NCBI GenBank assembly: GCA_946406115.1
Contig: OX291551.1
Location: 9,238,001 to 9,302,000 of the forward strand
Direction of reading: 5' to 3'
DNA from: Apoda limacodes
Taxonomy: Eukaryota > Arthropoda > Insecta > Lepidoptera > Limacodidae
DNA: 64,000 nt
Of the stretch, positions 1 through 9,728 are shown one piece after another; the first letter of the stretch is position 1; every line of letters starts with the position of its first letter. The translations under genes were made by a program, and so were the position numbers. A model generated the notes under the pieces. That model saw only the letters and a list, made by a program, of their open reading frames with translations. It did no database searches and was not told where the DNA came from.

Positions 1-330
1 TTAAGTGCATCGATTAAGTATTAGTACATTGTGTATTAAGTGTGGTAAGGAGAGAATCAGTAATGCGAGGTCATTTAGAAATATGAGGGCGAAGGAACTT
101 TTAAAAGTTTTGGCTGAACTTAAAACTTGTAATTGTTCGCTTGTTTGTAGTGTGTAGTTTTGTAGTTCATATGCAACAGTATAAGTTTTATTCATACTTG
201 AATAGGTGCGTCATTACCACCCGTGGGTTTTTAAAACGTGGGCTTTACTTTGAGAATTAAGTAAAAAACCTTGTTGGAGTAATTTGACACTGTTTACGAG
301 GAAGTGATGAAAAGTATGTACCTAGTTATT
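1..330. repeat. Interspersed repeat family D, copy 1 (diverged)
   Basis: Two recognisable blocks. One contains GTCATTACCACCCGTG (about 212-227) and, further on, GACACTGTTTACGAG (about 286-301). The other has TGGTAAGGAG near 43-52. The same blocks recur in the same order at 30740-31535 and partly at 51465 and 52610, so this is a dispersed repeat. No coding capacity. The class (MITE, SINE or satellite fragment) cannot be decided from these copies. Confidence 0.6.
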
Positions 331-366
331 TAGCATTTAATTAATGTACTCAAAAAACCAAATAAA

Positions 367-665
367 GCGATTGAATAGATACAATGTCCTGATGGGGGCC
401 CTAATCATAATTTATTGATCATTCTAAATACACTGCTGTGATTGTTCACGTTCAGTCAGGAAAAGGGCCCCCTCTCGAAATGAAAAGGTGTCAATTCTTT
501 CACCACCCATCATGAATTTTACATGCACAACTGATTTGGGTTAATTAAGGGTGCATCATGATCTAAATAAATAAGAGAATTGAAGACTAAGGATAATAAT
601 CAAATAGATCCCTTTTTTCAAATAGATCCCTTTTTGTAATTTGGCTGAGGACCCTAAAAAATTGT
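367..665 (+). repeat. Interspersed repeat family E, copy 1
   Basis: About 300 bp, closely matched by 3502-3785 in the same orientation. Shared landmarks are GCGATTGAAT at the left end, TTATTGATCATTCTAAATAC, AAATGAAAAGGTGTCAATTC, CATCATGAATTTTACATGCA and TTTGGCTG near the right end. This copy also carries an internal direct duplication of CAAATAGATCCCTTTTT at about 600-635 that the second copy lacks. No reading frame. It is either a short non-autonomous element or a local duplication. Confidence 0.7.
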
Positions 666-830
666 AAAATAATTAAGAATCAGACAAAGGGTATAAATAA
701 CCAAAAGGCAAAATTACAATTTAAATTAAAAGTAAAACTGAAAAATATTTTTTTTATTTTTTAAAAGTGACGAGTAAAAACAACAAGTTTGAAGCAATTT
801 AATATTTTTAGGGAATCCGATTTCGTTTTT

Positions 831-962
831 AGGGTTCCGTTAGGGTAAAAAACGGGACCCTATTACTAAGACTCCGCTGTCCATCCGTCCGTCCGTCCGT
901 CTGTCACCAGGCTGTGAATCACGATCACGATCTCATGAACCGTGATAGTTAGACAGTTTTCT
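831..962 (+). mobile_element. GGGTTCCGT-family element, 5' fragment
   Basis: Begins AGGGTTCCGT and continues with GGGACCCTATTACTAAGAC, a run of TCCGTCCG units, and CATGAACCGTGATAGTTAGA. The same order is seen in the full-length copy at 19836-20314. The copy stops after TTAGACAGTTTT, where a perfect hairpin follows, so its 3' half is missing. The family is very common in Lepidoptera; I do not assign it to a formal superfamily. Confidence 0.75.
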
Positions 963-965
963 TTT

Positions 966-1009
966 AAGTCAGGATATGAAGATGGGAATCTATCTTCATA
1001 TCCTGACTT
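966..1009. other. Perfect short hairpin (18-bp arms, 8-nt loop)
   Basis: The arm AAGTCAGGATATGAAGAT (966-983) is followed by an 8-nt spacer and its exact reverse complement (992-1009). It sits where the GGGTTCCGT copy breaks off. It is one of four perfect hairpins in the window. It looks like an inverted micro-duplication rather than a gene. Confidence 0.8.
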
Positions 1010-1721
1010 GGTGACAATGGGACCACCTTAGGAGCATACTCTTATAAAAAAAAAATATTTTTTAAAATCAGTCTCCAATTGACGGATAAATCGGTAAGCA
1101 TACTTTAAAAAATAAACAGTCGAACATATAACTCCTCCTTTTTTGAAGTCGGTTAAAAATAACAAAAACAACAATGTAATAAATGTACAACTTGGTGGTG
1201 TTATATTATTGTATACGTATATATAAATGCTGTACGAAATAAATCATCATCAACAGTTTTCGTAAAACGTTGTTGTTCAGGAACCATTTTAATACATATA
1301 CCATGAAGATACAAAATCAAAAACTTTGAAACTTAAATTATGGCATAAATTTGTTACTCTAATGTAACTTTCGAAAAATAGGTAAACATTTCAGAAATTT
1401 AATGGTGTATTTTCCTACGAATTTTCTGCCTTTAGACAATATATAGGGTTCTTTATAAAAGGACATAATAAGATTACACAAGTCAACAAAAAAAAACTTT
1501 GTCGAATTTCTTACATTGAATAATCAAAAAACTCAATTTATAAAAATAAAGTTTGATTTTGTACTTTATACGTTGATGAATAACTTACCATTATTAATAA
1601 GCAAACTTTATGAGATAAAAATATTATCTCTTTTACAAATTAGGTATAAGTAATCAAAATCGGGTATACAGAACTCAGGCACCACCAATCAACCTTCGTG
1701 TTGACTTGTTTTATAAAATAG
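1010..1721. other. AT-rich stretch, no feature recognised
   Basis: Low-complexity A/T-rich DNA without a reading frame, RNA gene or repeat I can name. The GAAGTCGGTTAA at about 1144-1155 may be the edge of another dispersed repeat, but there is no second copy to prove it. Confidence 0.5.
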
Positions 1722-1838
1722 TCAATAAAGCGCAAGTAATACCCCCGGTATTGCAAGTGTCCAGGGTCTGAGGACCGCTTAGTATCGGGCTTACCTTAGG
1801 CCTATTTGCCAACTCAGTGAAATAAATAAATAAAGTAA
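1722..1838 (+). mobile_element. Non-LTR retrotransposon (LINE) 3' end fragment
   Basis: Reads AAGCGCAAGTAATACCCC, then GGTATTGCAAGTGTCCA, GGACCGCTTA and a terminal AAAT repeat. This is a diverged form of the 3' end seen at 22350-22480 and, reversed, at 59351-59520. The short AAAT tail fits the 3' end of a LINE insertion. 5' truncated to about 120 bp. Confidence 0.6.
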
Positions 1839-2718
1839 AACCTCATCAAATAAACTGTGATAAAAAAACCAAGCTTATAAACTATGGACACGTCGAGCAT
1901 TGCTCCTTACTTCTTCGTCGTCATTCTGCAACAACTATATGATCTTTATTACAAGCCACAAGACCCACAATGGCTTCTAGTAAAAAGGTGTAGATATTAA
2001 AAGTACAGTTAATGCTTTAGCAAAGAAGGAAAATTACGATTTAAAATTGTATAAAATTTTGCTACTCTTTATTAAAACGTAAAACTGCCATTACACTCTA
2101 GTTTCAGCTACGAATATTAATGAAGTTATTCTACAGACTAAACATATTTTAGTGCTCGTTAAATTATTAATTACTTTTTAATACTCTATTCTTTTGTAGC
2201 TGTAGGATAAGTTTCATTATTTATATTATAAATATATTTTATAAATTTAGGAACAGACTAATACTTATTTGACTAACTATCACACAATGTACTCATAGGA
2301 TACACCAAAGACAACATAAGAATAAAAATCTTTGAACTAATATTTTTTGAGTAACATTTTGAATTAAATATACTAACTAATAAATTTAATGCATGGTTTA
2401 AGTACAAATTCTAGTTATTTAATAATTATTTAGCATGTAATTAATGTTTTTGCTTATGGTAAATAACAATTTAAATGATAATTACGCATTGTTTATGGTT
2501 ATGTTAACGTATTATTGAATTTCTTTATTGCACAAAATATATATCTTAAACAAATTATACATCTTAAAAAAAAGAAATAATGTTGTACAATTGCGGCAGT
2601 CATATCGCTATAGGCGATTTCTGCCAGACAACCTTTGGGTAGAGAAAAACTGGATGATAAGAATATTAATAGTAAATGACCAGCGAGAGTTCAGTAAATT
2701 TAAATATACATTGGAATA
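1839..2718. other. AT-rich stretch, no feature recognised
   Basis: No convincing coding, RNA or repeat signal; stops are frequent in all frames. Confidence 0.5.
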
Positions 2719-2772
2719 TTTTTTTTTATATATACCACTAAGGTGGCAAACAAGCATACGGTCCGCCTGATA
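2719..2772 (-). mobile_element. LINE 3' end fragment
   Basis: A T-run is followed by ACCACTAAGGTGGCAAACAA and GGTCCGCCTGAT. This is the reverse complement of the LINE 3' terminus, here cut to about 55 bp. The T-run is the poly(A) tail read from the other strand. Confidence 0.65.
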
Positions 2773-3009
2773 AATATAGGTACTATTAAGATAAATAGAT
2801 ATGATTATAAAAATACGACATATATAAATTCTGTAAATAATTTATAAACAAAATACCATACCAGCGTTTTGTATCGTATCGAAGGAAAAAATGGTTGTAT
2901 AGAAAATAATCTTATGCATTAGTACAAGTTATAACAATTGTGCTAGTGAGCCTATCGTATTGTAATTAGTTTTGTATCTACAACTAAACTTGTATATTTT
3001 AATACTTTA

Positions 3010-3490
3010 TATAAATATTTTCATAACAAATATGTAGTTAAAAGATTAACCTCGAGCCAGGACTGAAACCTGCAACTCCTTACATTCCGTGTAAGTGCTC
3101 TACCAATAAAGCTATCGATGTATGTGTGATATATTTTCTTCAAAGCTTAACTAAACTTTAAGGAGTCATAAACGAAGAAAGATTTTATAGTATTTATGTT
3201 TATTTATTTATGTTGTATTTCTTAATTTTATGAAGATTTTGTGTATTTGTAAGATTGATGTACTAAGACTTTATACGGAGTTGTTTTTGAATACTTTATT
3301 ATAATACTCAAAAAATTCCAAGTAAATAATAAAGTCCTTATAGGTACATAAATCTTACAAATACACAAATCTTCATAGAATACGGTAATAATAAATTTTA
3401 AATATATAATATTTATACATATTTAAATACAAATAATCTTTCTTCGTTTCGTTTAAGGTCAGAGTCTCCGAAAAAATATAATATAATACC
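3010..3490. mobile_element. tRNA-ended repeat with an internal inverted body
   Basis: Left end has TTAAAAGATTAACCTCGAGC, the terminus shared with 4564, 16219 and 31536. Next comes a reversed, diverged tRNA-like block (3053-3120, A-box side TGGTAGAGC on the minus strand). A body block (about 3161-3278, with CATAAACGAAGAAAGATT and ATGAAGATTTTGTGTATTTG) then recurs in inverted orientation at about 3331-3480, making an imperfect inverted repeat of roughly 120-150 bp around a 50-bp spacer. No protein. Probably a non-autonomous composite. Confidence 0.6.
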
Positions 3491-3501
3491 TGCTACATAT
3501 A

Positions 3502-3785
3502 GCGATTGAATAAATACAATATCCTTATGGAAGCCCCCAATCGTATTTTATTGATCATTCTAAATACAATGATGTGACTGTTCACCTTCAGTCAGTGAAA
3601 GGGCCCGCTCTTGAAATGAAAAGGTGTCAATTCTTTTACCTCCCATCATGAATTTTACATGCACAGCTGATTTGGGTTAAGGGTGTTTCATGATCAAACT
3701 AAGTAAAAGGATTGAAAATTTAGGATGTGCCATTTCAAATATATTCGTGTTTTGCAATTTGGCTGCGTAACATAAAATTAGTGTG
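3502..3785 (+). repeat. Interspersed repeat family E, copy 2
   Basis: Second copy of the repeat at 367-665, same orientation. It differs by scattered substitutions and lacks the duplicated 17-bp motif. It abuts the tRNA-ended repeat at its left. Confidence 0.7.
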
Positions 3786-4563
3786 ACCTATCTCTATCTA
3801 TTAAGTTTGTGGAAATGAATACCTTCGTTGAAACGTGGATCTTAGGAGTGTCATATCTCTGACCACCTCCTCAGGGATAACTTTTGTAGTGGCATATACA
3901 TAATTAAACATAAATTATGGCCAAAATAAGCCTAAATCGTCCTTACGTAATATTTATTAACAGCCCCTTTTGTGCTAGCTCTCGAAGAGTTTGGAAGTTA
4001 CAATCGAGCACTCCATTTTGCTATTTTTAATTTTTCTTATATTTTTTCTACTTTTCAATAATCAAAATTCGTAATTTTTAACTGATTACTGAATATGGAA
4101 AAATATTTTTGTAGATAAAAGTATAATGCTCTAGCTATAAAGATTGTAGAAATAATAACTATTCTACAAATATTTGAATTTCATGCATATACGAGTACCT
4201 TATTTTATTTTACGCAGAACATTTTCCTACAATTTAAAATGTATGTAATTAGACAGCCTTCTGGGCATTCTTCCTCATGAAGTTGCTTCGGAACAGGTTA
4301 AATATTGATAGTAATTATTTCTATTTAGTTGTTATTACCCGACCACCTAATGTCCTCCTCGTCACATATTGCTAGTCAGGTGCTGTACAGCTAGTCAGTC
4401 AGTAATACGTTTTGTCGCGGCGCGGCGGCGCCATGACTGCCTTGTTGTTGTCGGATTTATCAAAGGTGGCTGTATGAATTCTTTTCCCCCAAGTTTTGAC
4501 AATTTTGTTAATTGACTAGCTATTTTTTTTTCATGCTTACAGCTTTAATCAACAATGTAAATA
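3786..4563. other. Unassigned stretch with a small GC-rich spike
   Basis: AT-rich and featureless except for GTCGCGGCGCGGCGGCGCC near 4415-4433, a sharp local rise in G+C. No gene structure is attached to it. Confidence 0.45.
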
Positions 4564-4790
4564 AATATTTTTATAGCAAGATTCAGTTAAAAGATTAATC
4601 TTAAGCCAGGACCCGAACCTGCAACAAAACTTACAGTCAATGTAGGTTTCCTACTACCAATTGAGCTATCAAGCTTGGGCAGTAAATATACCAATTATAT
4701 CTTGTCTCGGAATACGCTCGTTACCAACGTCACAAATACAAGTACTTGGGACTTGGACATTGATGATTTCTAGAAAGTCCTGCAGATATT
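4564..4790 (-). mobile_element. tRNA-ended repeat, partial copy
   Basis: Contains the family terminus (TTAAAAGATTAATC, about 4587-4600). A reversed tRNA-like block follows (GACCCGAACCTGCAAC, the B-box side, and ATTGAGCTATCAAG, the A-box side). After it comes GCTCGTTACCAACGTCACA, matching the 16.3-kb copy. The block order terminus, reversed tRNA, GTTACNAACGTCACA is the same in both. Confidence 0.55.
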
Positions 4791-6380
4791 TATGTAATCA
4801 TTTCAATATTGATATTTTTAATCGCAACTGGTTATTATTTAAATGTTTAACTAGGGATTTAGTCAAAATTTTGCAGTTTTAATATAAAGGTATTTTAAAT
4901 GTGAATTAAGTTTTCAGAGATTCATAGTACCTATAATTTATCAAAAATATATATCCATAACAACAGTTTGTCCCCAGAAATAAATATTGACTTAAGTTCT
5001 CTTTATATTTTATCTATGGCTCAAAGCAGATTAATGTTTGTCAACTGTGGTTGTTTAAGTTGTTCTTCATAAACCTCCCCTTAAATAAAGTGTTGCAACA
5101 AAGGACAGGAAATGCCCAGCGGCTTCAATGGTATATTTTTTTTGGAATAAGTAGAAATAATTAGTAAAAAACGGTTCATACAAACAATTATTCGACATCA
5201 GTGCTTTGGTTAAGTTAATAACTTATTTTTATTGAAACGACTTCCCTAATCAAACTTGAAACAATACCGTATCGTTATTAAACTATATTTTTTGTGAGAA
5301 GTTAAAGTTTGTTTGTTTTGACTCTGATTTAACAAATTTCGCCCATTGACCATAACTTGTTAATAATTCTTATGAATAAGATTTTTTTTCACATTATATG
5401 GGAGTTTTTTATTTGAAGACACTTTATAGTATGTAGTATAGAACACGAATATGGTCGTAATAGATTTTTAGACCCTTAAAAAGAACAAAACCACTAGAAA
5501 TCATGAGAATTAGTTTATTCGCCTATCACGCTGCCGTAGCTTGCTCAGACAATTGAGTATCATTAAGAAAATCAAGACATGTTTTAGAAATAAATTGGAG
5601 AAGCCCCTTTACGGTTCAATGTGCCATCTAAAAAGGGCAGTATTGTTAAAGCTGTAATTTACCTTGTTAACTGACCGAGATAATTCAAAATTACTCTTAT
5701 TTAGTATCATCGTGTCTCCATTGTGATCGTGACACGCAGTTAAAAACGCGTGTAGATGTTGTTAATTTTATTTTTTATCATTTGCAGTTTGTTAGAAGAT
5801 CCAATAATCAACAAGGCCATTAATTAGGTAATTAATTCGGTATGAAGCACCCAAGGTATGTCATTCTAACTCAGTGTCTGTAAACATATATAAACCAAAT
5901 AAAAATCATTCTTAATTTACGCTACTCGGTTTGGTGGGAGAAGGTTATGCCGGTATGACAAAATCTTCCAACAAAACTCATCTAAAATAGACAAAAATTT
6001 TGCGACGTGGGTACCTTATTAATAAACTAATCTATATCAAGACAAAAATCACATGTCATGTAGGCATTCACTTGGGCACAACTTTGACTAAGTAAAAACT
6101 TAGGATAGTGATAATTCATTTTCAAAAATCAATCAATAGGGATATTTTAATCCTTTTGAATATGTATCAATTAAGTACGTAGTTAACAGACCAATCAATT
6201 TATTTAAATAAAATAACATAACATTGTAGATAAAACGACCACTTTAATAAATATCGGATATCACTATTTACAATCAAAAAATTTTAGTTCCCATTTGTAA
6301 AATATAAAAATATAAAAACAATTTACCACAAACTTGTTGTTAACACTTGTAAGTCCACATCTAAACAAACATCTGATCAT
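4791..6380. other. AT-rich stretch, no feature recognised
   Basis: About 1.6 kb with no open frame of note and no repeat shared with the rest of the window that I could see. Confidence 0.45.
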
Positions 6381-6584
6381 TTGAGTATAATTGCATCGTT
6401 TGCAGAATTAAAGCAGATTATAGCGAGCGCTGAAACTGAACTTAATTACACTTACAGAGTTAGCGAGCTCAGGACAGATTTGCTAAAGCGCCGGATGACT
6501 GTTAAAAGATTTATATCTGAAGAAGTAACGTCTTTGAAAGCTTTAAGACAAATCTGCGGTGCTAAGGAAATTATTCTACTTTAA
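6381..6584 (+). other. Orphan open frame with an acceptor-like edge
   Basis: A 67-codon frame without an ATG at its start, ending in TAA at 6582-6584. It has no resemblance I recognise. Two things set it apart from the random frames around it. It is preceded by ATCGTTTGCAG (to about 6405), a plausible 3' splice acceptor. Its predicted peptide is charged and helix-like (LKQIIASAETELN, then RTDLLKRRMTVKR) rather than the Ile/Phe/Tyr-rich product typical of AT-rich noise. It could be a terminal exon, a relic of a transposon protein, or chance. Confidence 0.15.
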
Positions 6585-7269
6585 ATATCTTCAGAATTAC
6601 TTGAAATATTTTTGAAATAGATTTTGTTTTCATACCACAGTTTCGTTTTACTGATAACTATACCAAATTTTAGGTGAAAAAAAGTAAAACTTTAATTTTG
6701 TAAATTAATCGGTATGGTTGCTGCTAATATAAGTAAAAGTCTAATAATTACCTACTAAGGTTTTGTAGACTATGGTTTGCTGAATAAATATCTATTTAAG
6801 TAGAAGTCTAATCAATACCTTTTTAATGCACCAGATATTTTCCTAATGAGATTTTGTAGACTATATCTCACGTACCACTTATGTATCACAACACTTATCT
6901 GCAAAACGGAGGTCAGACATATTACAAACATCAGCTTTTGCGACGAACAGCTAAGATTGCTATGGTATACAGTCCTAATCATGGCACTGCTATTGCTGTT
7001 ACACAAACTAAAGTTTAGACATCTTTTAAATACACAAATTATACTCATATATTGGTTCTTCTTATATAGAGTTGCCCATATCGAGAAACAAACCCAGAAC
7101 CTTCGACATGGCAGTCGGTCCACTATTTATCATTTAAATTGATAACACGATAGATAGGACTTATTTAAAAATATATATCTCTTACAATAATGCAAGTACT
7201 ATCTAGTAGTTTCTTTTAGAATTTAGTTTTTCCCACTTTTCTAGATTTGAAATCTAATATTCAATACAT
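6585..7269. other. No feature recognised
   Basis: Frames of about 100 codons lie on both strands over 6812-7142, but they overlap almost exactly and show no family motif, so I treat them as chance. Confidence 0.45.
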
Positions 7270-7495
7270 ACTAGTATTATAAATGCGCAAGTAACTCTTT
7301 CTGTTACTTCCTTATGCTTAAGCCGCTGTACCGATTAAGATGAAATTGGGCATGGAGATATTTTGAGTCCAAACGACATAGGCTACTTGAAAACGTCAAC
7401 TGTGAATCGTTTTTTTTATAATTGAGAAGTTGCCGTTGAAATCCTACACCGATAACCGAATTTAGGGCAGTTGGCACCGCGGGCAAAAGCTAGTA
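7270..7495. repeat. Lepidopteran interspersed repeat F, near full length
   Basis: Starts ACTAGTATTATAAATGCGC. It runs through AACTCTTTCTGTTACTTCC, TTAAGCCGCTGTACCGATTA and GATATTTTGAGTCC, and ends CGCGGGCAAAAGCTAGTA. The same order is present at 28675-28913. From memory this layout (a CTGTCTGTTA-type region, then a GCGGGCAA-type end) is a very common lepidopteran repeat of unsettled class. The small reading frame inside it is not a gene. Confidence 0.7.
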
Positions 7496-8099
7496 ATCTA
7501 TATAACTCTTTTAATTAAACTTCGTGACCACAGCGCGGTGCATGTGCCTGTGCCGCAATATTGGAAACATAATTAATAACGTGATAAGCCACGTTCAACT
7601 ATTATAATAATGCCAAAGCATTTTCGTCAAATCAATACATTATGTTATAAAAAATCCTAAGTCACCTTAATAAATCTTTAGATTGGAACTTATGTATCTA
7701 CGAATTCGTCTTGTAAAAGGTTTGTGACAGGATATTAAAGAAGATTTGGAGCGCTCACGACTCACGAGGGCGGATAGAGCAAACATGCTCTCTCTTTGTA
7801 ACACGAGGTCGCAATCTCCGGTCTTGAGATTTTAATTGTTTACTTCAAACTTGTGGTCATAGCCCGCAGCTGTAGTCTCAACGACCCTACGACTACATTG
7901 ATTACGTCAAAAGATTTATTCGTAGAAAGTATAGCAGGAGGGCAAATATTATTGGCTTTGTAGGGAATCGCGAAGTAGGCAATACAAAATATGTTAAAAA
8001 AATACATATGCCTCATCAATGATTATGAAACTATGAACTTGCGAGGGGTTCAATAAGTTTTTGGTATAAGGACATAAAAAAGAACCTAAATGGTTACGT
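7496..8099. other. No feature recognised
   Basis: Nothing I can support; slightly more G+C than neighbouring DNA around 7740-7920. Confidence 0.4.
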
Positions 8100-8400
8100 A
8101 CAGTGCGGGTTCAGAGAAAATTCCTCCGGAGAACGCTAAGGTTGTGGAATGAGCTCCCTGCCAAGGTTTTCTCTAAGGATTACGGTATAGGGTTCTTTAA
8201 GAAAGAATTTGTTAGATATTTAAAGGGCTGGCAAAGCGCGAGTTATCCCCCAGGTGTCCACTGTGTGTGTAATTTACCTTCCACCATGACCCGGGCAGAA
8301 GCTCAGGGGTGCTGAACACCCCCGGTGAAATTTAAAAAGGAGGCCTACTTTTCAGGCCCCTTGATGGTGACTATGTAATACCGCCTGAGGCGATATTAAT
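8100..8400 (+). mobile_element. LINE ORF2 C-terminal end and 3' region
   Basis: The plus-strand frame 8103-8315 encodes LRLWNELPAKVF and then GFFKKEFVRYLKG. This is the short conserved tail after the reverse transcriptase in jockey/CR1-group LINEs (aromatic-W-N-x-L-P, then F-K-K). The minus-strand fragment at 41840-42130 encodes the same tail. The nucleotide text AAAGCGCGAGTTATCCCC links it to the other LINE 3' ends here. 5' truncated, so it cannot make an enzyme. Confidence 0.7.
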
Positions 8401-8515
8401 AATGGAAATAAATTAAAAACGAGATTAGGCGCCAAAAAATAAAAACAAAAACAAAGTAAAAGATCAAAATGAAAAATAAAATAAAACAAAAACAAAGCAA
8501 AAACAATAAACAAAA

Positions 8516-8909
8516 ACGTATTTTGGACAACCTGGAGCTTACGTTTGCTGGTAGAAGATAGAAGACCGTACCAAGCAGGGGCTCCGTAGGTCAGTCTCGA
8601 CCGTATGTATAACTTGTACAGGCGAATTTTGGTTCTGAGTGGCAAGTCAGAGGAAAGTACCGGTCTAAGGCGTGATGCGACCGCGCCTGCTGACACATGG
8701 TCTAGCATTTTGCGCATGCGCAAGGGGCAGTCTATAATACAGCCAAGGTACTTTACGCTGGGTTGCCACTCAATAACTTGACCTCGGAACACGAGTTTCG
8801 GTGGGAGAAACTTTTGCAGGCCGGTCAGTATTGCTGATGTCTTGCTGGCATTAACGGCTATTTTCCACTTGTTCAGCCAGCCAGGCAAAGTGTCCAATAG
8901 TCGCTGCAT
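8516..8909 (-). pseudogene. Jockey-like LINE reverse-transcriptase fragment
   Basis: About 130 codons of minus-strand frame from 8909 downward match the region just after the catalytic palm of LINE reverse transcriptases. Visible are WLNKWKIAVNASKT, VKYLGCIID and LYKLYIRSRLTYGAPAW (thumb and connection region). The catalytic motifs A, B and C are absent because the copy is truncated at both ends. Below 8516 the frame continues into A-rich DNA (a hydrophobic Phe/Leu run) that is not LINE protein. It is a small internal relic wedged between the fragments at 8100 and 8926, in an orientation opposite to the former. Confidence 0.8.
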
Positions 8910-8925
8910 TTTTTTGGTTGCTAAA

Positions 8926-9728
8926 TTTTCAAATTCAAATTCAAATTCAAATTCAATTTATTCAGTTTAGGCTACAATAATTGAGCACTTATGAATGTCA
9001 CTACGCCACCGGTTCGTAAGTCTACAGGGCGGGAAACCTTGTATTGAGAAGAACCGGCAAGAAACTCAGCAAGGGCATTTCTTTTCTCTCTTTCTCTTAC
9101 AGCGTCCAAATAAAATATTGGAAAATGCCCTCCCTATCATAAAAGGACACTTTCCATTACAAACATAAAAAACATGAAATATAAAGCACAAGCACAACAT
9201 AAAAAAGTATCTAATATAAACAAAAGACAGTTTATGTATTCATCACTAAGAAATAATCAATGTCTTACAGTATTAATAAACAAAACAAAAAAGTAAGACT
9301 AAATACTAAGAATACAAAGAAGTTTGCAAGAGCAGACCAGCCTCCACAGGCGGAACCCGTTCACGAGTATGACACATGAATCAGCCATCGCTTCGCTCAA
9401 CCATGTTTTAGGGAACGTACCGACCCAACACACACGCCACCACTGCAGAGACACTTTGAGAGAGCATAACACACTCAAGAAACTCCAATAAAACTTCGAT
9501 TGTACTAGTTACAATGTGTGTAGTAAAGGAACAAAATATAAGAGGAGAAATTGGAAGGTTCGTAATGCTTTACTACCGAGAAGCACCGGCAATAAACTCA
9601 CTAGTTAATCTTTTATACATCATATAAAAATACAATATAGCCTTACACTAGGTAATAACATAATATACAATGTTTTAATTAAAAAAAAAATAATTATTTC
9701 AAATGCCCCAATACAAATCAATTAAGTT
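8926..9728 (-). mobile_element. LINE 3' untranslated region with TTTGAA-type tail
   Basis: Downstream, on the minus strand, of the reverse-transcriptase frame at 9729. It ends at 8926-8957 in tandem AAATTC units, which is a TTTGAA-type tail on the element's own strand. Many CR1- and jockey-group LINEs end in a short tandem repeat rather than poly(A). The motif ACGCCACCGGTTCGTAAG and two versions of ACCGGCAAGAAACTCA (about 9050 and 9585) suggest that two related 3' regions are fused here. Confidence 0.6.

Noticed and set aside
6812..7142. Frames of about 100 codons on both strands
   Set aside because: They mirror each other, have no family motif and the amino-acid bias of AT-rich noise.
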